A stretch of DNA of 64,000 nt from Panaeolus papilionaceus (lineage: Eukaryota; Basidiomycota; Agaricomycetes; Agaricales): positions 930,001 through 994,000 of the forward strand of contig JADNRZ010000003.1 in the NCBI GenBank assembly GCA_015501605.1, given 5' to 3'. The notes under the pieces are model-generated. The model saw nothing but the letters and a program-made list of their open reading frames with translations, was not told where the DNA came from and made no database searches. Below are positions 34,301 to 46,600 of the stretch, one piece after another. How positions within the stretch are numbered: the first letter of the stretch is position 1; each line of letters begins with the position of its first letter. The translations under genes were made by a program, and so were the position numbers.

Positions 34301-37300
34301 CTATAAATCGCAAGAGCAAGCCACCATTTCCATAGGCAAGGCAGTCCATACTTACTCGAATCGAATAGCAATTACGTACAGGGACCCGTGCTTTCCCTGG
34401 ATAAGTCTCTGATAAGGACGGACATGTAGTGAAAACATCGTGCATATATTCATGATCAGATAACTTCTTACTGTTTCAATCATTTTGGTAGTATCGAAAA
34501 CTATGTTAAATGTCAAGGCATCGACACCACGGTCCGCTTTCGAAGGCGATGGGGTGCCACATTCCCAAGGTGAGATCCTTGCTAAAAAGGTAGTAGCGGC
34601 TCGCGTTTGGCTCGGCTGAGGAGAAAGTCCTGACAACCTGCCAGAGAAATAGCCCCGCTCTGGCATCCACCAACTTAAAAAAGAAATATACACACTCGCT
34701 CGATTAACTCTCGTTGATAGGAGATAAGGCTAAATAAGACCCATACATATGATAAATCATTGTGCCTTGACCTCTTGACTTCGCTCCCGCTATGTCAATC
34801 GAAAAGAACGGATTGCGCCCGTAGAGCCCAGAGCAGTTGGCCCTGCCTGCCGATTGTCAGCCAGTGCGGTAGATATACCGCTTTGCCTAAGCATCTGGCA
34901 TCCGTCTATCATCATTTGAAATGCTTAATTATTGCCCTTCTTAGGACCAGACTTAAATTCGCCTCACCTCGTTGTCTGGTTTTGGGCCTGCGAGTAAACT
35001 GGCTCCATTTTAATATTTCGTAGCTTTTGGTGGGGTTATTTGAAGGCGGAACACACATTTTCTCGCTGACTGGATTACTTCCAATCCAACAATTAAGTTG
35101 CATTGATGACCCACTTTCGTTGCTTGAAACAAACAATATCATCCGAACACTTGGTAGGACGTCAGCATCGAAATTTGGGTTTAGAATCCCGGATCCAGGC
35201 CCACCGAGTCCTGTCTTATTGCTAAAGTTAGCAGCCAACTATGGACTTGACAAGTATAAGTCCCTTACGGAAACAGCCGTATGTAGTATGTTGGTGGCAC
35301 TCATGTCCTGCTCAGGCACAATATCAACCACGAGTGGACAATGCCAGTCGCATCAACAGTCAAGATGCTCCAAATGCGCCTTCTCACCATATGAATTTCC
35401 ATAAATGAGCTGCGGCACAAGCAATACGATAATACATAGGGGTTTTGAAGCTTGGGTCTCAAAGCTTCATCAATGATATGAAAATGGTAATTTGGAGTCT
35501 TGATATGCGATTCCCTGGATTAGTAGGGTATTTACCACGACAAGTAGAGTAGACAGCGTCCGGGGTTTTATACAACTCATTCGCGTCTTATGTGCGTCAT
35601 TGAGGGCCACAATGACAATTCGTATGTTTTTGTTGAACAAGAAGTGGAAACGGATGCGCCATCAGGCACGCGTGTGATCTATTCTGCCCCCATCAACACC
35701 GGAAGTAGAAGAAGCGCTCAAGAAGCGCAACGCTGTTATGCTTGAGGGCCGCTTCAGCACCACAGGCGCGCCAGGTATATTAAGGCTCCGCGCGGGTGCC
35801 TAGAAAATCAATTCGAAAGGAGATCCTCGTAAAAATGACGGACTGGTTTATGACATCTGCTAAGGCTACGAATCTAAAGCCATGTCGCCTTGAACTTGTC
35901 AATAGGACAATGGTAGGCGGTTGATAGATAGGCCGTAATGCAACCCCTTGATTAGAACATCTTCTCTTGTTAACCATACAAAAGGTTCCTGAGCTAGGTG
36001 CTAGTCTAATATAACTTTTGGAGAGCAGCAAGACCCGGACCCGGGCTTTTAGGATCTGATCATCAGTGCGGAGGCAATGCCTTACTATGGGTTAGCAAGT
36101 AAAAAGGCTATGAGGTATAGACAAGTCAATAGGTATGGAACCTAAGGGCATAACCACGTCGTTCATAATTGCTAATCAAGAATGCAGTATGTGTTGTGAG
36201 TGAATAAATGGGAACGCAGATGATCTAAAATGACGCTGGAGCATAATTATATGGTGTGACAAGCGGGAGAACGTCGGAAAGGCTATGAGTTAGCTGATGC
36301 TCACATGCTGAGCTATGCATAAGGCTAATATATTTGCTCTGTGGAAGGTTATGTTTACGAAGACATGAGAAATGGAGCTTTCTGATACTCTTTTTACGGG
36401 ATTATCCAGCAAGTCTTCTTTGAATGGCCTGCGAACGGGGGCGGCAGTCCGAAGCAGATCACAGTGATACCTAAGCACAGATAACAGTATTCTAGAGTGT
36501 TCTAATGGTGTTTTTGTTCCTCTTGAATGATTGCAGTTGCTACTGCGTAACGTTGACGTTCCACGTAGGCATGTACTTGTATGTGCTGATACGGAAGAGG
36601 AAGAAGATCGCTCAAATACAAAACAGGAAATTCTGAAAGCGCGTGATAAGTGTGCGTGACGCGATGCGCGTCGGATCGATGGCCGCGTCCATGTCAGTCA
36701 CGTTCTCGTGGACGTTTCTTCCTCGACATCCTGATCCTCCTTATGCCGCTTATCCAAGTCAAGACATGAAAACTACAGGACCAATGAGAAAGGTTGTGAA
36801 AATAATCCAACTTCCAAGAATGCCACCCTCGGGTCCTGACGCGCTTATCCCATCATATTTCGGTACTTTCCCTGCTTGCTCCCTCAAGTGTTCCACCTCC
36901 AGCGATCTTGCTGAACCTACTTCACGACGCCGATCCCTAAAAATGCAACTTTATGCTCAGGGCATTGATGACACTGCTATGATGTCGTTCCACTCTTCAC
37001 GCTAGGACACATGGCTAGCACGCACATCGGCAAATACCTTGAATGGTTACAACTAGTTTCATCGCGTTCCAGCCGTTCCTAGCAATCCTTCCAGGCCCTT
37101 CTTCTCCTTGACTCAAGCTTGACCGGTGCGCCTAGCTCCACAACACTCTGTCTTATTTCCTTTTTCGTCGGTCGTAGCCTGCGTGCATTAATTCGCTTCC
37201 CCAATAGCTGCCCGAGTCAGCAGACCCAAAGGAGACAGATGTGCTGACTTATCTCATTCATATTCGAGCTCAATCGGGCCCGACTTGTACATTGCATCGC

Positions 37301-40300
37301 CTGTCGGGTATCAGATGGATAATAGCAGCTTATTGGTATTGGGTAGCAGAGGACTAAACCACCCGAGTCATATCATGATGATACCTTAGCAGAGAGAATT
37401 CGAAGGCGGACTGACTCCACGGAGAAGAAGACACGTGGTTAGCGATAAATATGACGCAGGTATACTAACATACGAATAAGAAGCTGTCTATGGAGTATAA
37501 TCACGCAAGCAAAGGTCTTCGTTATCTCCTACACAGAATTTATTTTATGATGAGGCCACGATAGCACATACATGCAAACTTAGCAGGATGATATACGCAA
37601 GTCCTAATTTGTATCACTTGTTTCTGATGCTCATTTCTCTCCATGGCAGTCCTAAGCGCTTGCGAAGCCATCATGACCGACATAAGTATTAGGGGTAATT
37701 ACCAAAATTGATGCGATGCGTAGCAAAGACTTTGCAAAGAGGCTTATCCCGCGTCCTGGCCTCTCATTAGGGGATATTTGATTGGCTACGCCAACGTTTA
37801 CCGGCGCGTCGGTGAAGACCACTCAGCGCATTATAACGCTCCATCATGGGGAATTGAAGCCGCCATCAAAAAGCGCAGTTAAACTTTTACCAAACTTTTC
37901 TGTGAGATGTGGGTTCTCCGACGAGCGCGCAGTTGTTGCAGTGCGTGTGCGGGCTTACCAATGCAGGTAAGTAAGTATTTTTGCATTCTGCACCGCTACG
38001 TTGACATACATACGATGGTGACCGAACGACGACATGGGAGCGGGGGTGTTACTAACCTTGCAACGGTCCCGTCTGGGACCGCAGTACATACATAAGTAAC
38101 TGACTGCCTACATTTCCCATCCTGACGTCCTTCGGTCTCTAACAGCCTATCCCCTCAAGTGATACTCTCAAACCCCGACAGACGGCGCTCGGAGAGAAGG
38201 GAAAAAAATTAGAGTTACATAGAGTTGGTTCCGCCCGGAACTGAGGGCCAGTCGAGGCATGATTGCATGTACGGATATGATAACATAGGAAAACATATGT
38301 GCGAATACAACTCGGAGTCTAGGTCATGAGATGTTTTTGTTGAAGAGAAAACAGCGGAGGTTAGAATTGAACATGGGATAGAACATCCAAGGGCTACAAC
38401 CCGGCAATTAAACCGGGCTCCAGACCCTGCGTCGCCCTTAGCAGTCTCAACTTTGAACGCCCCAGCCAAACGACCCACTCTCACCCTTTGACGCGTCTGA
38501 CTTGTATAAGCCATTCCGAGGCCTTCTCTAGCCGTTTTTTCTCTCACCGCGAAGGCTGGCGTCGCTTGACAATACAATGACAGCCCCGCCACGGCGCGAT
38601 CCTGAATTTCGGTCATTTCCTTTGTGTCTGTCTGATCAAATCAATCCAGGTCAGGAAAGAAAGAGTCAGTTCTCCCAATTTATCAAACAACATGAAGGAA
38701 AGGAAAAGGCCCTACACCACTGGACCCTTTAATTCCTTTTTTATACGCGAATTCTATCGTGAACCTTCCATTTACGAATTCCATTGTTGGACTTGAATTA
38801 CTTGATATGATCGCAATTGAGCATTTGATATGTCTGGTGGGAGAATTTTTGCTAGTCGTCCAGGGTCCCTTGGTGAGCCCTTCTGCATCCATGTTGCGCT
38901 CAACTAGAAACCCTAACGCATTGTTCAAAGTTGGGAGTATATCATCCGACGATCGGTCAACCGGTAAATTTCAGTTAGCAGAGGGGGCGCGTTGCCCCAG
39001 CGGCACCACCCACAATGTTCCGTCAGCCAGTCAAAAACGCCATCCTTACAGTCAATTGGAGCAAAATGTCGTGTCGGGTAAAAACCGACGAGAAAGGGTC
39101 AGCGAAACATACCTTCTAGCTAAGTTCGACAATGGATTTTTTGCCCTGGTTCCTCCAGGCTCGAAGGGTGATCATGAGGGTCGAACTGAATAACTAGCAT
39201 AACTCATGTAGATAGGAATTGTTGTTCTAATTCAGTGCCACTAGGCTTCAACAACATTTTCAACCCTTGGTGGTGCGAGTTACTTTTGTGCATGACAGGT
39301 CCAATTCCAAGCTCAGGCTGGACGCTCCAAGGATCCAAGGACCCTCGCTATTCAGTGAGCTGTCTCGGTAACTAAAACCAAAGAAACAGCGAGGTGGATG
39401 GAACATTCGAACTTCTCTTCCGCGGCCCCGCTTTATGTTTTTCATTAGTTGTTGTGGTGAGTTGGATTGGGCTTTCCGCGAAGATGACAAGCAAGAACAT
39501 CACCATAACACACCCTTCATTTCAATTCAATTCATTCGCGGTTCCATGCAACGTTCCCGAATCGTTCACCACTTCCAACCCAGCTCCACGTTTTTACTAT
39601 ACCTGAAGTAAATCCCTAGAACTATGGTCCTTATCAACCCAGACTTGAATTCGAGCCATCAGAAAGTCAATCGAGCGATTGTAATACTAATAATAGGGAC
39701 CTACGTAGGACGGATGACACATGTGCGGTTCGGGTCGGGCAAGGCGCAGGTAGCTTATTCCACGATTCGAGGTCACCAGTCCATCGTTCTGGCTTCTTTG
39801 TTCTGCATTCTCGCGCCCAGGGTGATTCTTTCGGTTTTGTGAGTATGTAACAAACTTAGTGTGTTGCATTTCGTCGAAGGAGGAAGAAGAGTCGGACGTA
39901 TCCAAGGAAAAGGACCCCCATGTACACCAGGGGCTTGGTCGTTAAAGCCTATTGATCAAAAAGCACATCGGTGTAGTAGCTTGACTTTCGAAGTCTAGTG
40001 AGCGAAGAATAACGCAATAACGCAATTCAATCGTACAAAGCTTGAACTTTCAATGACGATTTCAAGAAGATACTTTCATCATCTATGTGTCGAACCCGCG
40101 CCCAGTGCGTCACTTTCCAGGCTCGATCGAGGGTTGAGAAAGTAAATTATAATTCAATGATCTCACTCCGAGTCCGATGCTCCTTCTTTTCTTCCACATA
40201 CAAAAAAATAGAAGCAAGGGAGACGCGAGAGTTCAAGTATCAATATGCGCTGGCGACATCGCTACATAGTACATAGCCTGAGGGAGTGGATGAATTCCGT
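28387..40300. other. Long gene-poor stretch, left part
   Basis: Nearly 12 kb in which I find no recognisable protein family. Open frames up to about 145 codons occur on both strands (for example 38759-39193 + and 38215-38616 -), but they overlap other open frames and lack family motifs. I saw no long terminal repeat, reverse transcriptase, integrase or transposase signature and no tRNA-like fold. One short direct repeat (AATTGGCGAATTTCC, about 29702 and 29898) was noted. A weak spliced-gene signal at 28933-29279 is described under findings. The region may be decayed mobile DNA beyond recognition, or fast-evolving intergenic sequence. Confidence 0.5.
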
Positions 40301-41541
40301 GGTCTAGATGACTGGACGGCCTGGAACGATCTGCATGGAAAGAAGCAACGCAAATAAATAAAAAACACAATCAAACCAAAACTCGCACAAGTGTATGTAT
40401 ATACAGAGTGAGAAGCGCTGCGCAGCCGACGCAGGGTGTTGATGACCAGAATGACAGGCAGAGTTACGAGTAGAGCAAGGACAAGGGTCTCGAGTGTCTG
40501 CCTAGAGCGCATCTTTGCTCTCTCACCCACCTCCGATTCCGAGTTCCGTCCAAGTTTTTTTTTTTGCGGCTAATTGATTCACACCAGGAAATTGCAATGC
40601 AAAAAATATATATCGTTGCTTGCGATGCGTAATAGTATACTATGTATGTGTGGGGCTGGATACGTCTAGGTATATGATGTATGTATGAGAAAAAAAACGA
40701 AGATGCCATGCGAGTGTGTGTGATGGATGTATTGAAATAAACAACATTGTATGGAGAGAGAAAAAGAAAGTAATGAAACAGTTATCGTTGTTGGTGGTGG
40801 TGGTATAGGAAATGCATGTAGAGGGGCGTGGTATGGCGTTGAGGGTGCGAATGAAGAAGAGGGTCGTTTTTAAAACAGGTGGTGAGGGTGTCAAGAAAAA
40901 GTAAAAGAGAAAGCACGTTTGACAAAACAAGTTACAACAGCGATAAAAGACAGCAAGAGGCAAGTGGAGTGGGGTATTGAGAAGAGGAGCGAATGGAATA
41001 AAAAATCACGGTTCTCTGTGGAGCGCGTATTAAATCCAAATTTCGAAAGAAATTAAAGCGAAAAATGAAAGTGAAAGGAAGCGTGATAGGGTGGTGCGTG
41101 TGAAGGCAAGAGGAAGAAGGAAGAAAAGTGTGCAAGTGTCCAGAGCCGCGGCATGAGGTAGAGGTGTGGTAGTGGTGCACTGATATCTTTTTGGCGGGTT
41201 TTGACTCCTCTCTTCGTTCTACAAGAAAGGGAGGAAGAAGGGAAATAAGACGAAGGAGGTATTTTTTTGACAACGCAAAAAAAGAAACAAGAAACAAGTT
41301 GATGCCGTCCTGAAATCCGTTTAATCAATGGGATGGGATGAGATAGTGAGAAAAACGGAAAGAAATTCTAAGAGGTGGGATGGGTGGTGATGTACATAGG
41401 ATAGAATAGAACAGAGAGAACAGAAAAAAAGACAGAACATGCAGGAATTGAGGGAAAATGAAAAGGAGAACAACATCGCAGTGGATATTGGGGACCCCTC
41501 CTCTCGATCATCCTTGAATGATGATCGGCGTTGTGGGCAAA
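40300..41541. other. Purine-rich tract downstream of the Ecl1-type gene
   Basis: On the + strand the sequence is dominated by G and A with many GA and GGT runs, for example GGTGGTGGTGGT at about 40792-40803 and poly-A blocks. The transcript strand of the neighbouring minus-strand gene is therefore pyrimidine-rich here. Open frames on the minus strand (40640-41545) are Ser/Phe/Pro-rich translations of this bias and I do not count them as genes. It may be an unusually long 3' untranslated region. Confidence 0.45.
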
Positions 41542-42508
41542 TCATGCAGCTGCCCTCGAGGCTTTGCGGCCACGGGTTCGAAATGAGGAGTGATGAGCCT
41601 CTGGCCCTCGTGAATTTGGTGATGGAGAAGATGATATGGGATAGTCGTGAAAGCTCCGTGATGGTTTAGAGTCAAGAACGACGGTACCCGCTACCCAGCA
41701 GACGGTTGTCTGGTCTGAGAGAATATGGGGGTTTAGCGGTGAGTTGTGAGGGATGGTTAGGACAGAGGGGCGAGGCTGTACTCGTTCCTTGTCTGTTGGT
41801 GGGTGTTGTTGGTGCAGAGATTTAAGGTGTTGCTGTGATGATAGGGCGATAGGTGAAGGTGCTACCCATGAGCGAACCTGGTCGTAAACTAGGTTTAGGA
41901 CGGATGGTTTGCGGGATGGAATGTTATGGGCAGACGCAGGAGTTGCGATAGATGATTCGGTAGTAGCTGCCGATGTGTCTCCCATACTAGCGTACTGTGC
42001 AGCAACCGAGTTGACAGAAGAGTGTCGTTTTGGAGTGATGAGGGGAGTTGAGGATGATGGAGACTGAACTGAAGCCTGGTGAGGAGTGGACATGGCCAGA
42101 GTTGGCGGTAGAACATGTCTATGTGATTTGAGCAGCGAAGGAGTCTTTGGTGAAGAAGGGTCCAAGTCTGATTCTCCTGGTGGTGGGCCTGGAGGGATTT
42201 GAGCGGCCCATACTTGAATTCTCAATTCCCAATCCTCTATCCACGTCGACTGTAAAGAATCCTCCACGACATGCACAACCAAATCATCGTCGCCATCATC
42301 ACTAAAGTCGTCGTCCTCATTGTCTCTGGGTTGTTGCTGAGATTGTTTGGTTGGTCGTGGTGCTGCGTGGGATTGACATTCTGCTGAGCAGTAGAGAGTA
42401 TTCGAGTCCTATATAGTTTTAATGATGAGTTGAATGTTGATAACGATGAGCTCGACAACTTACAATCCTCTTTTCACAGGTTAAACACCAGTCAGTGTCG
42501 ATATCCAT
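41542..42508 (-). CDS. Ecl1-family (life-span regulatory factor) zinc-binding protein
   Basis: Two exons, 42508-42464 and 42408-41542 (912 nt, 303 aa). The N-terminus WCLTCEKRI then NTLYCSAECQSH has the C-x2-C and C-x3-C pairs of the Ecl1/Ecl2/Ecl3 family of fission yeast, small proteins that extend chronological life span and respond to nutrient limitation. In fission yeast they are about 80 aa; basidiomycete members carry a long disordered extension, as here. WELRIQVWAAQIPPGPPPGE is a second block I associate with basidiomycete members. The rest is Ser/Pro/Thr/His-rich (SPSSSTPLITPKRHSS), with basic patches and possible phosphorylation sites. It ends GRKASRAAA. It is the only recognisable gene in about 26 kb. 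Family assignment rests mainly on the cysteine pattern. Confidence 0.65.
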
Positions 42509-42860
42509 GATAATATTGGTGGAGTATGAGGGACGAGAAAGCAAAACAAAAAAAGTTGAGAAGGTGGCACTTTTATCGTGACCATTATAGAATTACTTAG
42601 ATCTACAATCTTTGGATCTAGAATAAACATTTACAAATTACATATCAGATCTCAGGTCGCAAAAGCCAAGAACTCTCACACACACAAGTAATTATCTGTT
42701 TATTTATTTATCTTAATTATTTATTTATTTATCATAATCTTTTATTTTATCTCTTTTGATGTCCGCTCCTGTAAATGGAATCTCGTCCCGGTCCCCCAAT
42801 CTCGCTCCTCATACTCTCCCTCGACTAATACTTTCTTACCAGTAACTTCTTACTCCAGTA
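42509..42860. promoter_or_regulatory. AT-rich upstream region of the Ecl1-type gene
   Basis: Directly upstream of the minus-strand start codon is an AT-rich block containing TTTATTTA repeats (about 42698-42732). Base-strand bias reverses on either side of it: G/A-rich to the left, C-rich and G-poor to the right, on the + strand. This fits a promoter, perhaps active in both directions, but no start site can be read. Confidence 0.35.
42698..42732. repeat. TTTA short tandem repeat
   Basis: Two runs of TTTA units separated by TCTTAA, within the AT-rich region upstream of the Ecl1-type gene. Simple-sequence repeat; likely length-variable between strains. Confidence 0.7.
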
Positions 42861-45800
42861 TTTTATTTACAGTCTATACTCCAATCCAATGTTGTTATCA
42901 ATAATTATCCCATATATCACAGAAAAAGGAAACAGAGGGTCCACCCAACCCTTCTCTGTGGGTGGCGAACAACAGCGGCGGTGGTACCAACATCACCCAC
43001 ATTATCAGAATATCGTCAGAGTGAACGCATTTACCGGAGAACAATTTTCCAATGTCCCATTCAGGTATCATTACAAGAAACCAAAATTAGGCCATATACT
43101 TTTGGGGCAATTCGTCGCAATATCAACCCCTCGATGTAGCGCTAGTATCGAACAACTGACAAGGGGCCACTACCCCCAAAACAACCCGAATAACAATGCG
43201 CTCAGTCTCTCATCGACGCAATTCTGAGGTCATTCAAAGTCCTTGCTTACTGTGCCTACACAGGGCACCTCGGTCCCTTCAGTCGCCTTACAACTCCTTA
43301 CAAAGCACATCAATCCCCCTCCTCCCGATGTTCGTTTCAAGGGCTATATCACACCCACGCGCCTCTTCCTATTTTGTACTAGGCGCATCTCTCATTAGAT
43401 AGATTGTCCTTCAATTCGAACAATGACTCGACCGACTCCCTAGAAATATTATCCTTCGTCCATCAACATCACTTTTCTTTTGCGGCCCAAGGAGCTAACA
43501 CCGTCCATTCACTGCCTAATAAATCTACTGATTAATGATTCGCTCTTACCTACAACCAGTCCATTGTTTCAATTCAATTCCTCACTAATTTCTAACCTCC
43601 GTCTAACTTAGCATTGACAAGGCAATTTCCGTTGCTCCATCTCATCATTCCCCACTTGTCACTTCGACTCGATGCAGCACTACCTCAGGGTTCAACCCAA
43701 CAAAAGAAAATCACCAGAACGTACCATGAATCAGAACCAGTGCAACTGACTTATCCGGACTCTGAAGTCATTTCAATACATATCTCTTCTTCCAATTCCT
43801 TCTTCAACCTTCGAAACACATCATCGCTATTCATTTACAACAAAATCTCCCTCGAACGCTTAATAGAAGTAATCTGTCTCGCTTCAGAACAAGGGAAAAA
43901 TAAACATCCCCCAGAGCAACGAGGGTACGAAGAACGGCATCCTCAAAACAGCTCTCACCCTTTCATCCCCCCGAGCGCCGCCTTAAGACGGCCACTCCCA
44001 GGACCCCCACGGCGTTCTCGTCTCTACAATAACTCCAGTTCCCAGCCAATTCAGGCTCATTGACTCCGTTCGCTCTACTTCTATCGTAATGAAATGTGCC
44101 TTTCAACAAAAATCAAACGTGCAAGGGAAAGAAAAAGGAAACCTTTCTTAATCCGTCCCTGCTAACCTTTCGTCCCAGACATCAACTTGCCTTGAATTCA
44201 ACTACGGCGGAACAAAAGCTGCACAGCAAGTCTTCTCACTTATTTCACATATCGGCGTTGGGACTACTCACGAAATCTTCAAATCAATCGATTGGAGCTT
44301 TGGTCTTGACATTGTTTGCAACAGTTGCTCAAGGAATCGAATCAGAATAATCACCGTGAGTTGTACAGAGTCTGTCATGATCAATTCATGGAAATCCCCG
44401 AACAAGCCTCCATTCGAGCGTTTCGTGGCCAACATCCGAGTATCGATATCAGTCTAAGCTGTGGTGCCAAATGATGCAATTTTTTTACCCATACAATACA
44501 TATAGATTTCTTGCAAAATAAATACAGATCTCGAGGAGCGTACACGAGGACCTCCGAGGACACATTACACCCTTTAAAGCTAGTCCAACAGACATATGTA
44601 TCCGATAAACAACAAGGGCAATCGATAATGACGACAATTTTTACATTTAGATCTATCACAAGTCGCAAAGTTAAACACGCATCCGGACATTCAATTTAGA
44701 TGGCTGCGACCGTATCCATTCATTCAGATTCAGGCGAGACATCTTCAATCGATAGTGTCAGAATGATTCATGCAAGTTATTTCAGGCCCAACAAATGGTC
44801 CCTATGGGTTGAAATCCCTCATGGCATAGCCTTTTTCCAGCGAATCGAATGCCTCGACGCTGAACAAAAGGGTACTAGCCCTTCTGCCCCATCTGTCTGC
44901 GCCTCTTAAAATGTCATACCATACAGACTTAACCACGAACAGACCAGATCCGTGTCCATCGAGCTGATAGCAACGCTACGAGGTCCTCCTTACCTCACTG
45001 GTACCCCGCCCTGATGGCGCCCATGAGCTCCCTTTCCGTAAGTTTCTCCGAGAGGCCATACACCCTCTCCGATATCGCTCATGGACACCCCCCAGACTCC
45101 CAAGAGATGATTGGGTTCAGTCCTCTCGGAACTTCAACCCCTCAACGTGTCGCTATACTCGTGTTCAGAAAACACGATCTGTCTTTTGTCTCCATACCAG
45201 GCAAATCCCGAGCTCCAGCCTCAGTCTCCATCCATCTCCTTCCACCCAGGACCGAATGATCCTATCACCTTATGTATTGAGGTGGCATATTACATCTGGA
45301 ATATTCTACGCTTTCTCTCCGATTTGCTTGTACATCATCCCAACGGTACAACCACGCATGATAAGTGGTCTGAACCCACCCCCTTGAAATGTCGCTCAAC
45401 GGCGCGCTTCAAGTCCGATGTCATGCCTTGTAAAAACTGAACGCAGCACGGCATTGTCAGCGCATCAAAGCGCCATACCCTCAACAAATGTTCACTTGCA
45501 TAACACTGACTTGGAAGCCGTTCGCTTCCTCGTATTCAGTAGCTCGACGTTTAGCAGCTTCAAAGCAGCACGCCATCGAATTTTTTTTCATAGAACTAAC
45601 GGAACCCCATGATTGATTCCAAGCAGTACTGACTGACCAACGACGGAGACCCACCCTCCCCAGCCTGAGACCAGAGTCGCCCGAGGCGAGGCGTCGCTTA
45701 CCGCGGCTTCGTACTTATCCTCTCCAACTAATTAACAGTACTTCACTGACATGGCGTGTGTAAGTGGTAAATATGTGGTTCAGACAACCCACCTTAACGG

Positions 45801-46600
45801 GTTAGGTATCAGTAGTTGAATACACTGTCACCGGCGTCCGCACCGCACCGCCTACCATGAGCACCGTTTCCCCCACATCCCAGTGAAAAAAATTGGCACC
45901 CATGTACGTTGCGGCATTCGAGCCTGAGCTCAATGTGTGAAGTTGCGGCCTCATGCATAGCCTGGAGCTCGGACGCGACGGTACTGGTGCGGCCTGCGGC
46001 TTCATGCGAAGATCGCGAGATTGTAGCGGTAATTGAGTTGAATGGCTATCACATATTGCATATAATGAGTAGATAACAAAGTTATTGTCATTTCGTATCG
46101 AGGGTACTGTGTTTCAGTACATGTCGTCCGTGATAGTTGACGAGTACAGCAGGCAGTCAGTGGGTTAAATTTCAAATTACAGCGTTGCTGCACGTTGGAC
46201 GCTTACGTCGAAGTCTTTGATGGCGCTCCTTTTCCTGTCTCCGCCGATGCAGTTGTGCTATCATCCAACTGCACATTTGTTTCCACGCACAACCGCTATT
46301 TAGCGGCATCACAAGTTGCAAGTGTCGCATCTGCATGCTCCTCGACGTTCTTTTTCTTTTTCACAGAAGAAGTCATTTAACATACACCCTCCGCGGCAAT
46401 TTATTGCCCCTGTTGGTCGTCACAGTGGGGTGTGCTCCACGCGCGCTTCCACGCCATCATTTAATTCAAGACCTCTAAGCCTAATTAAACTACCACAACG
46501 TCAATACTCAGGACTCAGAGGACTTAAATGGTGCAACACACCACTTATCAGCTTCTCTTGACTGAATAGTTAACCTGTTATTCAAAATACAACATCATTT
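42861..46600. other. C-rich, G-poor stretch without a recognisable gene
   Basis: The + strand is poor in G and rich in C, A and T over several kilobases. Open frames such as 42889-43227 and 43614-44063 (149 codons) are Ser/Pro/His/Asn-rich, as expected from the bias alone, and show no domain. The steady bias resembles that of transcribed basidiomycete strands, so a noncoding transcript running rightward is conceivable. Confidence 0.4.

Noticed and set aside
38759..39193. 144-codon plus-strand open frame
   Set aside because: No family resemblance, no splice context, and an overlapping open frame on the other strand (38683-38928); treated as noncoding.
40640..41545. Series of overlapping minus-strand open frames rich in Ser, Phe and Pro
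   Set aside because: They are translations of a pyrimidine-rich tract; composition alone explains the lack of stops.
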